NCBI RefSeq assembly: GCF_000702505.1
Contig: NZ_JNIM01000001.1
Coordinates: forward strand, 2,356,001 to 2,420,000
DNA: 64,000 nt
Origin: Thermogemmatispora carboxidivorans
Lineage (GTDB): Bacteria > Chloroflexota > Ktedonobacteria > Ktedonobacterales > Ktedonobacteraceae
Direction: 5' to 3'
The translations under genes and the position numbers were made by a program. Positions 9,100-18,663 of the stretch are shown here, piece after piece; within the stretch, counting starts at the first letter, position 1, and every line of letters begins with the position of its first letter. The notes beneath the pieces are model-generated. The model did no database searches. It saw only the letters and a program-made list of their open reading frames with translations, and was not told the DNA's origin.

Positions 9100-12000
9100 A
9101 TGACAACATCACATCATCCAGAAGGGGCGTCGGGCGGGTATAGCCTGAGCCGCCTCCTCGGGAGAACGAGCTTGGCAGAGACCTATCTCGGCGAAGAACG
9201 CGCCAGCGGAACGCCGATTGTCTTCAAGCTGCTCACACTCCCTCTCTCCGAGCGTGATCATCTTCAGCTCCTGGAGACGCTGCGCGCCTACGCGCGTATT
9301 CTGCATCCCGGTCTGGTGCGTATCCTGGAGGTCGGTCCGCGTGGCAATACCATGTTTGTGGTCACAGAGTATGCAGCCGCCGGCTCGCTGCGCCAGCGCT
9401 ATCCGCACGGGACACGTCTCCGGCCTGAGATCGTGCTGCCGGCTGTCTCGCAGATTGGGGCGGCTCTGCAGCATCTGCACCGTCAGGGCGCCTTCCATCT
9501 GAACCTCAAGCCCGAGAACATCTTGTTGAAAGCCGATGGAAGCGTGATGTTGAGCGATGCTGGCTGGCCGAGCATGCCAGCACTGGCTCACCAGCGCCTG
9601 GCTGCCGAGATCGACAGCGTGGCCTACCTGGCTCCCGAGCAGCTTCTGGGCTTGCCGGTGGCGGCCAGCGACCAGTATGCTCTGGCCTGCCTGCTCTACG
9701 AGTGGTTGTGCGGACAGCCGCCGTTTGTTGGCTCACCGCGAGAAGTGCGACTCCAACATCTGCATGCGCTCCCCCCGCCGCTCAGAACCCCTCTGCCGGC
9801 AGAACTGGCGATGGTGCTCCGGCGCGCTCTGGAGAAGGACCCTGGCAGGCGCTTCCCCAGCATCACGGCTTTCGTGGAGGCTTGCACCCAGGCCTTGCGT
9901 GGGGCGATCAGCCAGAGCCAGCCAGCACCCGCCCCGGTCCCTCCCTCCACCCCTGCGGAGCTGGTACTCCACCAGCAAGAAGGAGAAAGAGGGGGGGAGA
10001 TAGGTCAGCCTCCCTCTTGCCGGCTGTGCGGTCAGCCCCTCCCGACAGGCAGCAGCCTCCTGGCCTGTCCTGCCTGCGGCTACCCGGCAGATCTCCACGT
10101 GGAGCAACGCTTCCTGGAGCAGCTGACGAGTGAGCTGAGTCGCCTGGCCCAAGCCGGGGCAGCCTTCCTGCCTCTGGGGGCGCTGACCACGCTTTCTGTG
10201 CCGTCGTTGCTCGCGCTGCGACGCGAGGTGCAATTTGGGGCAGCCAGGTTGCCGCTTGGCCAGGCTGTCGACTACTACCGGCACCGTTTGCTTGAGGTGC
10301 AGCAGCGAGCAGCTGCCGGGCAGGAGCGCTTGAGCAGCGCCGCCTCATCTCAACAGGTGCCGAGCCAAAGCCCGGCGGTCGTCCAGCCCGCTCCCCGGCC
10401 ACAGCCACCAGCCCCCACCCCAGTGCAGCGCGCTGCGGTGGCCTCCTCGGCTGAATCCTCCCCAGACCAGCCAGCGCCCACCGGCGAGCGCGAGGCGACT
10501 GGTGCAGGTGTAGAACAGCCTCTGCGACGGCCTCCGGCACCGCAGCCTCAGACGCCTGCCGCGCGTGTGGCCGGGTTGCAGGCGGGACCCCAGCAGCGAG
10601 GACCCAGCGAGGAGAAAAGACCGTCGCCTCGGCCTGCAGCTCAACCGGCTGTCCTGGCCCCCCTTCCGAGGCCACCGCGTCTCGGCCCCATTGCTACCCT
10701 GCGACCGCTGGTTGAGTCTCCAGTGGCCCTGATGGTCGCTCTGGGAACCTTCCTGCTGTTGGCCGCTCTGCTGGTCTTCCACATCGCGACGCGGCAGTAT
10801 GCGCTTCCGGTAACCCTCTGCGCGCAGGCTTTCTTTGCTGCGATGATCGTTATCACGGGCCGCTCCAGCCACTTCCGTGAGTTTAGGGGCATCTATGCCC
10901 TCTTCTTCGCCTTGACTGTCCCACTCCTCTTCCCCGACCTGGGCGTGCTGCTCGGTCAATATGGACCCTGGCTCCTGGCCTTGACGGCGCTCTACGGAGC
11001 CGTGACCTACGGGGTGCTGGCCGTCTCTCAGCGTTTTGCTCCTTTTGCCATCCTGTGTACTGTAGCCCTTATAGTCTCCACTGTCTCTCTGGCGTGGGCC
11101 TTGTTCGGAAACCTCTGGTGGCAATGGGCGCCGGCTGGCCTCCTGGTGCTGGCCCTCATCGAGGGGGCTGCTCTGGGAGACCCGCCCACCGGGGCGCAAG
11201 GCTCGCCTCTGGTCCGGCTGCTTCATAGCTCCTGGGATGTCCTGCGACTGCCGCTGGCCTTTTCATCGCAAGCCCTGGCTTACGTGACCTCTGGACTGGT
11301 ACTCATCGTCAGCCCCGTGCTGCTGCTGCTCCTCTGGATCTCGGCGCCTCTGGAGGGGATTCTGCGCTTCGCGGCGTCGGTTGCTGTGACCTTGCTTCTG
11401 GCCTGTGCCTGGTTCCTACGCGTGAGCGCGCGCACACGCCGGCCTGGGGCGCAACAGTACCCGCTCATGAGCCTGCTCTCCCTGGCCGTCCTGCTCATTG
11501 CTAGCCTGATCCACCCAGAAGCCGCCCGGCTGATGAGCTGCCTGGGTCTGCTCTTCCTGGCAGCCTGCTTGGAAGGCTATGCCCACCTGGCACCACCCTC
11601 GCTCTGGCTCTACCTGCGTCCCGGGCACGAGGTGACGACGCTGCGCTTCCTCCTCTTGCTCCTGCTTCCTTTCCTGGCCGTTCTACCCTCACAGATCACT
11701 GGTCAGGCAAGCGATCTGCTGCCTGGCTCATTGCTCGTCTTTGCCAGCGCCGCTTTTCTGCTGCTAATGGCGCTCTGGCCCGCTCCGGAGGCCTCCCCCG
11801 AGGGCAACCGTCGCCTCAGCGTTGACCGCTTGCCCTGGCTGCAACTGCCTGCTGGGGGGATGTTCCTCTGGGGCTATGCCGCCCTCGGGCAGGCTCTCAA
11901 CTGGGGCTCCGCCGGACCTTTGTGGTGGTTTGGCCTCTTCTGTGGGGCCTTGCTGGCGCTCTCCTCCCTCATGCGCAGCCTGGCCGGACGTCAGCATGCT

Positions 12001-15000
12001 GCTCCCTGGGAGATCGTGACGCTCGCTGGGGCCATCCTGATCCTGGCCCTTCTCCCACTTCAGCAAGACCTGGTAGCCATGACGCTGGTGCCGCTGCTGC
12101 TAGGAACGGTGAGCTATGGACTGCTGATCGGACAGCGCCGTTCGCTGTGGCTCTTCCTGCCTGGCTTGTTCCTCGGCGTCGGGCTGTTGCTGCTTGGATT
12201 CTGGATCAGGCATCTCCAGGACAACGATGCCTGGGCCGTCGTTCTGCTAGGGAGTGCTGTCCTGTTGCCTCCTCTCGCTGCCACACTGCGGCGCCTGCTA
12301 CCAGCCGGTCAGACGAACTTCGTGCAGTCGCTCGCCCAGACCTGGAGCAGCGAGCGCCTCTTGACGACCTGGGAATGGGATTGGCCGTTGACCGCTCTGG
12401 CTCTGGGAGCCAGCGGCTGGCTGGCTAGTTTGCTGCTAGTTGATCCAGTTCATTGGAGCGCAATGGCTCTGGCGGGGATAGCCGACTGGCCCTGGCTGGC
12501 TGGACTGATGCACTCTGGTTGGGTAGCTGTGGATGAGGCACTGCTGATGGCTCTGGCCTCCTACCTGGCTGGACTGTGGGCCAGGGCACGCCTCTGGCTG
12601 GTTCCCGCGGCCCTCTTTGCCCTGGTTGCGCTCTGGCTGGTCCAAAACCAGTTCTGGGCCTTGGTCGGCGTGGTCGTCGGTACCGCCACTGTGGGCTTGC
12701 TGGTCAGCCGCCTGCGAAGCCTGCGCTGGGCCATCCCCTGGTATGTCGCCAGCCTCTTTAGTCTGCTGCTGGTCATGAGGCACGCCTTGCTTCCTTCTGT
12801 CCAGGAAGATGGCACCTACGTCCTGCTGGGGCTGGCAGGCGTCGTGACGGTGGTCGGCTTGATGGAGGGGCAGCCAAAGGCGCTCTGGCTCGTTCCTCCC
12901 CTGCTGCTGGAAGCCTGTGTCGTGGCCTTACTCTACAGGCAGTTCTGGCTCTCCGATATGCTCCTGGTGCCCACGCTGCTCCCGCTGAGCGCGCTGGTAG
13001 GCCTGAGCTTAAGCAGGTGGAGTCAGCTGCAGCAAGGCAGGCCGGGCAGCGGGCAACGCTGGCGCTGGTCCCTCCCCTGGTACGTGGGGGGATTAGTCGG
13101 CCTGGGCGCAACGAGCCTGGTCGCCTTCGGGGGGCCGTGGAAGGCGGACCCGTTACAGATTCTGTGGCTGGTGGGGCCCTACCTGCTGCTGAGCTTTGCT
13201 GCTATCACCACTGTGGTCGCATGGCTAGAACGCACCCCCGAGCTGCTCTGGCTGGTGCCTGTCCTGATACTGCAAGTCTGCGCGCTGGCTCTGAGAGATC
13301 TCTGGACTGCCACGCTGGGCCAGCCTCAGCTCATGGTACCGGATCTGCTCTTGCCCCTCCTGGGACCGGCCTGCGCGCTGCTAGGGCTCCTGCTGAGCCG
13401 GCTGTCCAGGCACCAGCGCCTCTTGAGACTGCGCTGGGCTGCCCCCTGGTATGCCTCCGCCCTCCTGGCCCTGGGAGTGGTCAGCCTCGCGCTCTTCTCT
13501 CAACCGCCCCTGACACCCTGGCAGGGCAATCCGTACCTGCTCTTGGGCTATGCCGGCCTGACAACGGTCATTGCCTGCCTGGAAGAGGTGCCCGAGGCGC
13601 TCTGGCTGGCTCCGCTCTTGCTCATCGGGGTGAGCGTGGTGGCTCTGCTGCCAGCGAGAGCAAGTCGGCTGGAGAACGCCTTGCTCGTCCCGGGACTGGT
13701 TCCCTTCTCCGCCCTCCTCGGGTTTGGCCTGAGCACCTGGCGCCAGCGACAGCACCAACCCGCAGCCGCTGGGAGCTGGGAGCGCTGGCGTTGGAGCGGC
13801 CCCTGGTATGTCGGGGCCCTGGTGGGCATAGCCGCTACCAGCCTGGCGCTCTTCGCCGGAATCTGGACAGCTCATCTGCCAGCACTGGCCCAGGCGGGAC
13901 CATACTTGCTGCTGGGCTTCGCCGGCCTTGCCACCGCCGTAGGCCTGGCCGAGGCCCTACCCGAGATCCTCTGGCTTGTCCCGTTCCTGACTGTCCTCGC
14001 CACCGTGGCGGCTCAGCTCACTGCCAGGGCCGATCTCGGGCACGCTCTGCTCCCGCCCGGCCTGGTGCTGCTCTGCACCCTCGTGGCGCTCGGGTTGAGT
14101 CGCGCTGCACGGAGGTGCTTGGGACAAGGATCGACAAATGCTGCTGCCTCGTTCTCCGAATTCTTCCTCCGGCTGACGGGCCCCTGGTATATAACGGCAA
14201 CCTTCGCCGCCTGCGCCACCGCAACGTTCCCTTTTGTCCAGCAGGGAATGCCCTGGCCGGGCATCGTGCCTGTTCTACTCCTCGGCTATGCCCTGCTGGC
14301 CTTCCTCGCGGCGCTGCAAGAACAATGGCCGTGGCTTTCCCTGGCGACCATCGTCTTCGGACTGTGGGGGCTGGAACTGTTGATCAGGCGCGCTCCAGAC
14401 CTGCTCCTGCCGCTAGGCGTCGGGGCGCTTGCTGTTGCCTTGGCGGCTGACTTGCTGCTGCGCCCGCCTCCCTGGCGAAGCTGGCCCGCCCCCCTGGCGA
14501 AGCTGGCCCGTCCTTCCTGGTCCCTGGCCTGGGTCCCGCTCATTGTTTTGACCTGGAGCGCGCTGGGCTGGCTCCGCCCACAGCCGGTGGCCTTCCTTCT
14601 GGCGCTGTTCCCTACGCCGGCTTTCTGGGGCGCTTCCCTGGCCGCGTTCCTCGTCTATGGCTCCGGTTTGCTACTGCGCCAGCTGCTGGTCTGCTGGCTG
14701 ACACTGCCACTGGTCCTCTCTGCCCTCGCCCAGGTCAGCCTCGCCTCAGAACATGGCCAGTCAGGACCAGGCATCGGTGAGCTGGCCCTCTTCTGCCTCT
14801 TATGCACGCTCGCGCTGGCCATAGAAGCCTCGCTCGAGCGCCGCTGGCCGCTGCGTGCCTACCTCTTCCCGCTCGTGGCTGCCAACTGCGCTGGCGTCCT
14901 GATGCTGGGCATGGTGGGCACTACTGGACAGGGAGGAGCGGCCCTTTTCCTGGCCTCGGCTCTCCTGCTGGGCTATGGCCTCCTGAGCTGGCTCCTGGCC

Positions 15001-15243
15001 CTCCGCCTGGACTGGCCCTTGCTCACGCTGCTCACCGGGCTGTGGACCGTCTGGGGCCTGGCCTTGCTCGCACTCAATGACCAACAGGATCAGCCAGAGA
15101 AGATGCTGCTGGTCGTCATCATCGGCTCCGCTGCCACACTGCTGGGCCTCCTCGGCCTCCATCGCTCGACAGGCAGCGCTCCGGCCAAACGGCGTCAGTC
15201 GCCTGGCGCACATCCCCAGCCACATGAGGAGGAAACACTATGA
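9100..15243 (+). CDS. Giant pseudokinase-zinc ribbon-polytopic membrane protein
   Basis: A 2047-residue protein. Residues about 12-270 have a Ser/Thr kinase fold with K43 and the DFG-position D153 kept. The glycine loop is degenerate (GRTSLAETY), and the HRD motif reads HLN, so the catalytic Asp is N135; this predicts a pseudokinase. A zinc ribbon follows (C307, C310, C323, C326). Next comes a Pro/Ala/Gln-rich linker to about residue 530. From there to the end it is almost entirely hydrophobic, with dozens of membrane segments. Five repeats of 113-127 residues start with PWY at residues 1213, 1326, 1449, 1568 and 1695 and contain LLLGxAGLxT and LExxPExLWLxP. GAGGTGG precedes the ATG. It overlaps the next gene by ATGA. 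Function is unknown; a ligand-sensing or scaffold role is a guess. Confidence 0.9.
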   Translation: MTTSHHPEGASGGYSLSRLLGRTSLAETYLGEERASGTPIVFKLLTLPLSERDHLQLLETLRAYARILHPGLVRILEVGPRGNTMFVVTEYAAAGSLRQRYPHGTRLRPEIVLPAVSQIGAALQHLHRQGAFHLNLKPENILLKADGSVMLSDAGWPSMPALAHQRLAAEIDSVAYLAPEQLLGLPVAASDQYALACLLYEWLCGQPPFVGSPREVRLQHLHALPPPLRTPLPAELAMVLRRALEKDPGRRFPSITAFVEACTQALRGAISQSQPAPAPVPPSTPAELVLHQQEGERGGEIGQPPSCRLCGQPLPTGSSLLACPACGYPADLHVEQRFLEQLTSELSRLAQAGAAFLPLGALTTLSVPSLLALRREVQFGAARLPLGQAVDYYRHRLLEVQQRAAAGQERLSSAASSQQVPSQSPAVVQPAPRPQPPAPTPVQRAAVASSAESSPDQPAPTGEREATGAGVEQPLRRPPAPQPQTPAARVAGLQAGPQQRGPSEEKRPSPRPAAQPAVLAPLPRPPRLGPIATLRPLVESPVALMVALGTFLLLAALLVFHIATRQYALPVTLCAQAFFAAMIVITGRSSHFREFRGIYALFFALTVPLLFPDLGVLLGQYGPWLLALTALYGAVTYGVLAVSQRFAPFAILCTVALIVSTVSLAWALFGNLWWQWAPAGLLVLALIEGAALGDPPTGAQGSPLVRLLHSSWDVLRLPLAFSSQALAYVTSGLVLIVSPVLLLLLWISAPLEGILRFAASVAVTLLLACAWFLRVSARTRRPGAQQYPLMSLLSLAVLLIASLIHPEAARLMSCLGLLFLAACLEGYAHLAPPSLWLYLRPGHEVTTLRFLLLLLLPFLAVLPSQITGQASDLLPGSLLVFASAAFLLLMALWPAPEASPEGNRRLSVDRLPWLQLPAGGMFLWGYAALGQALNWGSAGPLWWFGLFCGALLALSSLMRSLAGRQHAAPWEIVTLAGAILILALLPLQQDLVAMTLVPLLLGTVSYGLLIGQRRSLWLFLPGLFLGVGLLLLGFWIRHLQDNDAWAVVLLGSAVLLPPLAATLRRLLPAGQTNFVQSLAQTWSSERLLTTWEWDWPLTALALGASGWLASLLLVDPVHWSAMALAGIADWPWLAGLMHSGWVAVDEALLMALASYLAGLWARARLWLVPAALFALVALWLVQNQFWALVGVVVGTATVGLLVSRLRSLRWAIPWYVASLFSLLLVMRHALLPSVQEDGTYVLLGLAGVVTVVGLMEGQPKALWLVPPLLLEACVVALLYRQFWLSDMLLVPTLLPLSALVGLSLSRWSQLQQGRPGSGQRWRWSLPWYVGGLVGLGATSLVAFGGPWKADPLQILWLVGPYLLLSFAAITTVVAWLERTPELLWLVPVLILQVCALALRDLWTATLGQPQLMVPDLLLPLLGPACALLGLLLSRLSRHQRLLRLRWAAPWYASALLALGVVSLALFSQPPLTPWQGNPYLLLGYAGLTTVIACLEEVPEALWLAPLLLIGVSVVALLPARASRLENALLVPGLVPFSALLGFGLSTWRQRQHQPAAAGSWERWRWSGPWYVGALVGIAATSLALFAGIWTAHLPALAQAGPYLLLGFAGLATAVGLAEALPEILWLVPFLTVLATVAAQLTARADLGHALLPPGLVLLCTLVALGLSRAARRCLGQGSTNAAASFSEFFLRLTGPWYITATFAACATATFPFVQQGMPWPGIVPVLLLGYALLAFLAALQEQWPWLSLATIVFGLWGLELLIRRAPDLLLPLGVGALAVALAADLLLRPPPWRSWPAPLAKLARPSWSLAWVPLIVLTWSALGWLRPQPVAFLLALFPTPAFWGASLAAFLVYGSGLLLRQLLVCWLTLPLVLSALAQVSLASEHGQSGPGIGELALFCLLCTLALAIEASLERRWPLRAYLFPLVAANCAGVLMLGMVGTTGQGGAALFLASALLLGYGLLSWLLALRLDWPLLTLLTGLWTVWGLALLALNDQQDQPEKMLLVVIIGSAATLLGLLGLHRSTGSAPAKRRQSPGAHPQPHEEETL

Positions 15244-16301
15244 GGACCCTTCCTCTCGTCAGCCGCCTGCTCTGGAACTGGCCCTGGTACCTGCTGGCGC
15301 TGCTGGCCGCCATCATCGTCGGACTCAGCTCTACCTCTTTCCGACTGCCCGGACTGGCCCTCTTCACCTTGCTCTCCGCACTCGTGATGCTCCGCGAGCG
15401 GCTCCCCGAGGCGCTGGTCTGGCCGGCGGCTCTCCTGGCCTGGCTGCTGGGCCTCTTGCCACAGACGCAACACTGGACCCTGGAGGAAACGCTGCTCCTG
15501 GCTAGCCTGGCCTGCGTCTTGCTCTTCTGTTCGCAGTTCATTTGGCTCCTCATCAGACCAAGGCCACTCTGGCTGACGCCGGCCACACCAGCCCAGCTGC
15601 TGGCGCTCGTCGGCCAGCTGGCCATTGTAGTCATCTGTGGCGGGGCCGCACTGGTGAGGAGCCAGTCCCACTCCTCACCGGGTACCCTGGCGCGCCTCCT
15701 CGACCTCTCTCTCCAGATGGGCCCGCTGGCCTTGACCGTCCTGGGCGGACTCCTGATCTGGCAGGCCCTGCTCCAAACGCGGCGCGCTCCACGCCTCTGG
15801 ATAGGGTACACTGCGGGCTTGCTCCTGACCCTGGCCTTTTCCTGGGAGATGGGCAGCCTCTGGCAACCATCGCTTGATCTTCTCTGCCTGCCGCCGGCCA
15901 GCTATCTCATCGTGCTGAGTCCCTTCCTGCTCCGCGATCGCCAGACCGCGGGCAGCCAACAGCTGGGACGGGTGTTGACCGTGGTCGGCTCCTGCTTGTT
16001 GCTGATGCCCGCCTTCATTCTGAGCATCGTCACACAACAACTGGATGAGCAGCTGATGCCGCTCCTGCTGGCCCTGGCAGAGTCACTGAGCCTCTTCACC
16101 TTCGGTATCGCCGTGCGTGTCCGTTTCTTCGTCCTGGGGGGCGCTACTCTGGTGGTCGCTGGGGCAATCAGAGCGGTCGTCTATACCCTGACCAACCCTC
16201 ACAGCGCTCCCATCGTCTGGCCAGCTCTGGCTTTAGCCGGAATGGCCTTATTGGGCGGCTCCATCTTCCTGACCCTGCGACGCTCGGCTCCCCAGCCCTG
16301 A
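15240..16301 (+). CDS. Polytopic membrane protein related to the repeats of the giant protein
   Basis: A 353-residue protein with about ten hydrophobic segments and no recognised enzymatic motif. Its N-terminus (NWPWYLLALLA, then RERLPEALVWPAALL) repeats the PWY...LPExLW pattern of the upstream giant protein, so the two are likely related in origin. Its ATG overlaps the stop of the giant gene (ATGA at 15240-15243), showing coupled translation and suggesting a shared membrane complex. It ends 100 bases before the end of a convergent kinase gene. I do not recognise a family. Confidence 0.85.
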   Translation: MRTLPLVSRLLWNWPWYLLALLAAIIVGLSSTSFRLPGLALFTLLSALVMLRERLPEALVWPAALLAWLLGLLPQTQHWTLEETLLLASLACVLLFCSQFIWLLIRPRPLWLTPATPAQLLALVGQLAIVVICGGAALVRSQSHSSPGTLARLLDLSLQMGPLALTVLGGLLIWQALLQTRRAPRLWIGYTAGLLLTLAFSWEMGSLWQPSLDLLCLPPASYLIVLSPFLLRDRQTAGSQQLGRVLTVVGSCLLLMPAFILSIVTQQLDEQLMPLLLALAESLSLFTFGIAVRVRFFVLGGATLVVAGAIRAVVYTLTNPHSAPIVWPALALAGMALLGGSIFLTLRRSAPQP

Positions 16302-16400
16302 ACTCGGCCAGCGAACCACTTACGCTAGCCTCCAACTGCCTGGGCCGCCTAACTCCACCCTCCTCGCTCCCTTCGGGAAGCGGCTCGCTTTGGTGAGCAC

Positions 16401-18395
16401 TCAGACATAGCCCCGCAGCCGATCCGCTTCCCGATAGGCCGCCTGCGCCTCCCGCTCGCGCCCGAGCTTCTTGAGGGCATTGCCGCGACGCTCATGCAAA
16501 TCGGGATCGGTTGGCACCTGCTGCAGCAGGTGCTCATAGAGTGCAAGCGCCTCGGCATAGCGTCCGAGCACAAACAGCCCATCGGCGCGCCGCGACGAGG
16601 CTGTGGCCGTATCGCTGCGCTCCTCAGCCTCAAGCGCCAGCTCATAAGCCCGACGCGCCTCCGGCTCCCGCTTCAGTCGCAGCAAGGTCTCAGCCTGACC
16701 ATAGCGCGCATCCACCAGCCAGGGATCGCAGCGCAGCGCATCCTCATAGGCCGTCAAAGCCCCTCGGTAATCGCGCAGTTGGTAGAGCGCATCCCCTCTG
16801 GCAGCGTGAGCCGCAGCAAAGCCCGGCTGGAGCTGGATAGCTCGCTCAAAGGCAGCCAGGGCCTTCCCATATTGCTCACGGGCCAGCAACAGAAGGCCGC
16901 GGCCATAGTGAGCTGCCACATTGCCTGGATCGACTTCCAGCGCCAGCTCGTAAGCTCGCAGGGCCTCCGCCATCCGACCAAGTCGCTGCAGCGCTGCTGC
17001 GCGCCCGCTCTGGGCTGAGCTGTCTCGCGGATTCTGACGCAGCGCCTGCTCATAGGCAAGCAGCGCCTCCTGGACATGGGCTCGCTGCCAGCAGCTATCA
17101 CCCAGCCCACGCCAATCCAACGGCAGCTGCGGATCATGGGCCGTCGCCTGCAGATAGCTCTGAAGCGCCTCAGCATACTGCCCCTGCCGGGCGAGCTGGT
17201 CCCCGCGCTCCTTCAGGGCTTGAGCTTGTAACCGAGCCTGCACCTGCTTCGGCTCCTCTTCCTGCGACGGGCCAGGCGCCGCGACCGCCGAGCCAGCGGA
17301 GCCGACTGGAGAATCAAGCGGTGGAACAGGAGCAACCTGTGATCGCAAGGAGGAAGAGGCTGCCGCGGGCACTCCCTGCTGAGGAGCTGGCTTGAGCATC
17401 CTGCTTTCATATCGCAACTGGGGATCACCAGGATCAAGTCGCTCAAGCAGCTGATAGCGCAGCCAGGCTGTCTCTGCCTGACCCCCAACAGCCTCCTCGT
17501 GAGCCCGCTGCAGCCAACAGGCTTTCAGGTCCTCATAGTGGGCAGGATCAGGCGGAGCCGTCCGCAACGCTTGCAGGAACGCTCCTACCGAGGTGTGGCG
17601 CTGCCCCGGCTCCTTCATCAGCGCTTTCAACACAGCCAGCTCGATATACAGCGGTAGTTCCGAGCGAAAATGCGAGAGAGGAAGGGGCAGCTGCTCACGA
17701 TGCTGCAAAGCCCAGCTGAACCAGCTCCCACGTGCGCCAGCCAGGGGCTGGCGACCAGTCAGCAGTTCATAGGCCAGGCAACCGAGCGCGTATTGATCAC
17801 TGGCCGGCAATGCCCGCCCCTCAAATTGCTCCGGGGCCATATAGGGGAGCGTCCCCGCGATCGAAAGACGCTGCGTCGCCGCGACATCCAGAATCACCGC
17901 GATCCCAAAGTCAGCCAGCAAGGCATTGCCCACTGCATCAAACAGAATATTCTCTGGCTTCAGATCGCGATGAATCACTGGCTTTGCCTGGGAATGGGCA
18001 TGTTCGAGCGCCTGTCCGACCTGCTCTAGAATCTGCAGCGCCGCCTCCACTGGCAAGCCACTCGGTTGCTGACGCAACCGCTCACGCAGCGATCCACCAG
18101 CAGCATAGGCAGCGATCAAATAAGGGGGGAAATCCTGGGCGAGGCCGGCATCATACAGCGGCAGGATATGGGGATGGCGCAGCGCCTCCAGCAGCCGGGC
18201 CTCTTGGAGAAAAGCCTGTTGCTCCTTGGCGGAGACACCATGCGCGCTACTGAGAAACTTGATCGCTGCGCGGCGCGGCAGCAGCAGATGCTCGGCCAGA
18301 TAGACCTCGCCAAAGCTGCCGCTTGCTAGGTGCTCTCCAATGCGGTAATTCCCAAGTTGTTTACCGGTATAGGGTGCCGGTGCGGTCGGGGCCAT
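16401..18395 (-). CDS. Serine/threonine protein kinase with C-terminal TPR repeats
   Basis: A 664-residue soluble Hanks-type kinase. The domain (about 17-280) is complete: glycine loop ASGSFGEVY, K46 in AIK, E65 in helix C, HRDLKPEN with D144, DFG with D162, and APE. A linker rich in Pro, Ser and Ala (about 335-385) leads to six or seven tetratricopeptide repeats (about 390-660) that normally bind partner proteins. There is no membrane segment. It is encoded convergently with the pseudokinase/membrane pair. That layout suggests, but does not prove, that this active kinase acts with the inactive one. AGGA lies a few bases before the ATG. Confidence 0.92.
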   Translation of the reverse strand: MAPTAPAPYTGKQLGNYRIGEHLASGSFGEVYLAEHLLLPRRAAIKFLSSAHGVSAKEQQAFLQEARLLEALRHPHILPLYDAGLAQDFPPYLIAAYAAGGSLRERLRQQPSGLPVEAALQILEQVGQALEHAHSQAKPVIHRDLKPENILFDAVGNALLADFGIAVILDVAATQRLSIAGTLPYMAPEQFEGRALPASDQYALGCLAYELLTGRQPLAGARGSWFSWALQHREQLPLPLSHFRSELPLYIELAVLKALMKEPGQRHTSVGAFLQALRTAPPDPAHYEDLKACWLQRAHEEAVGGQAETAWLRYQLLERLDPGDPQLRYESRMLKPAPQQGVPAAASSSLRSQVAPVPPLDSPVGSAGSAVAAPGPSQEEEPKQVQARLQAQALKERGDQLARQGQYAEALQSYLQATAHDPQLPLDWRGLGDSCWQRAHVQEALLAYEQALRQNPRDSSAQSGRAAALQRLGRMAEALRAYELALEVDPGNVAAHYGRGLLLLAREQYGKALAAFERAIQLQPGFAAAHAARGDALYQLRDYRGALTAYEDALRCDPWLVDARYGQAETLLRLKREPEARRAYELALEAEERSDTATASSRRADGLFVLGRYAEALALYEHLLQQVPTDPDLHERRGNALKKLGREREAQAAYREADRLRGYV

Positions 18396-18663
18396 CGTTC
18401 CTGTGCTCAGGCGGGCGCGCCCTCTCTCCTCTGGGGAGACTCCTCCCCATCCTGGTGCTCCTGCTCCCCATGCTCCCCACTAAGGATACCATACGCGAGG
18501 AGCAGGACGCCAGTACAGCACATCAGCCCTGAAAGGCACGTCTGTCGTCACCACAAAACAGACCTGGTGCCGCGGCTGGTCCCTCAGCCGCAACACCAGG
18601 CTGCTGCGCAGGTAATGGAGCTTTGCCGCCAGAGCAAAGATCCTGCTGACCGATCGAACCGGC

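Noticed and set aside
13017..14450. 477-codon plus-strand ORF inside the giant membrane protein
   Set aside because: Out-of-frame shadow of a GC-rich gene; the real frame has clear repeat structure.
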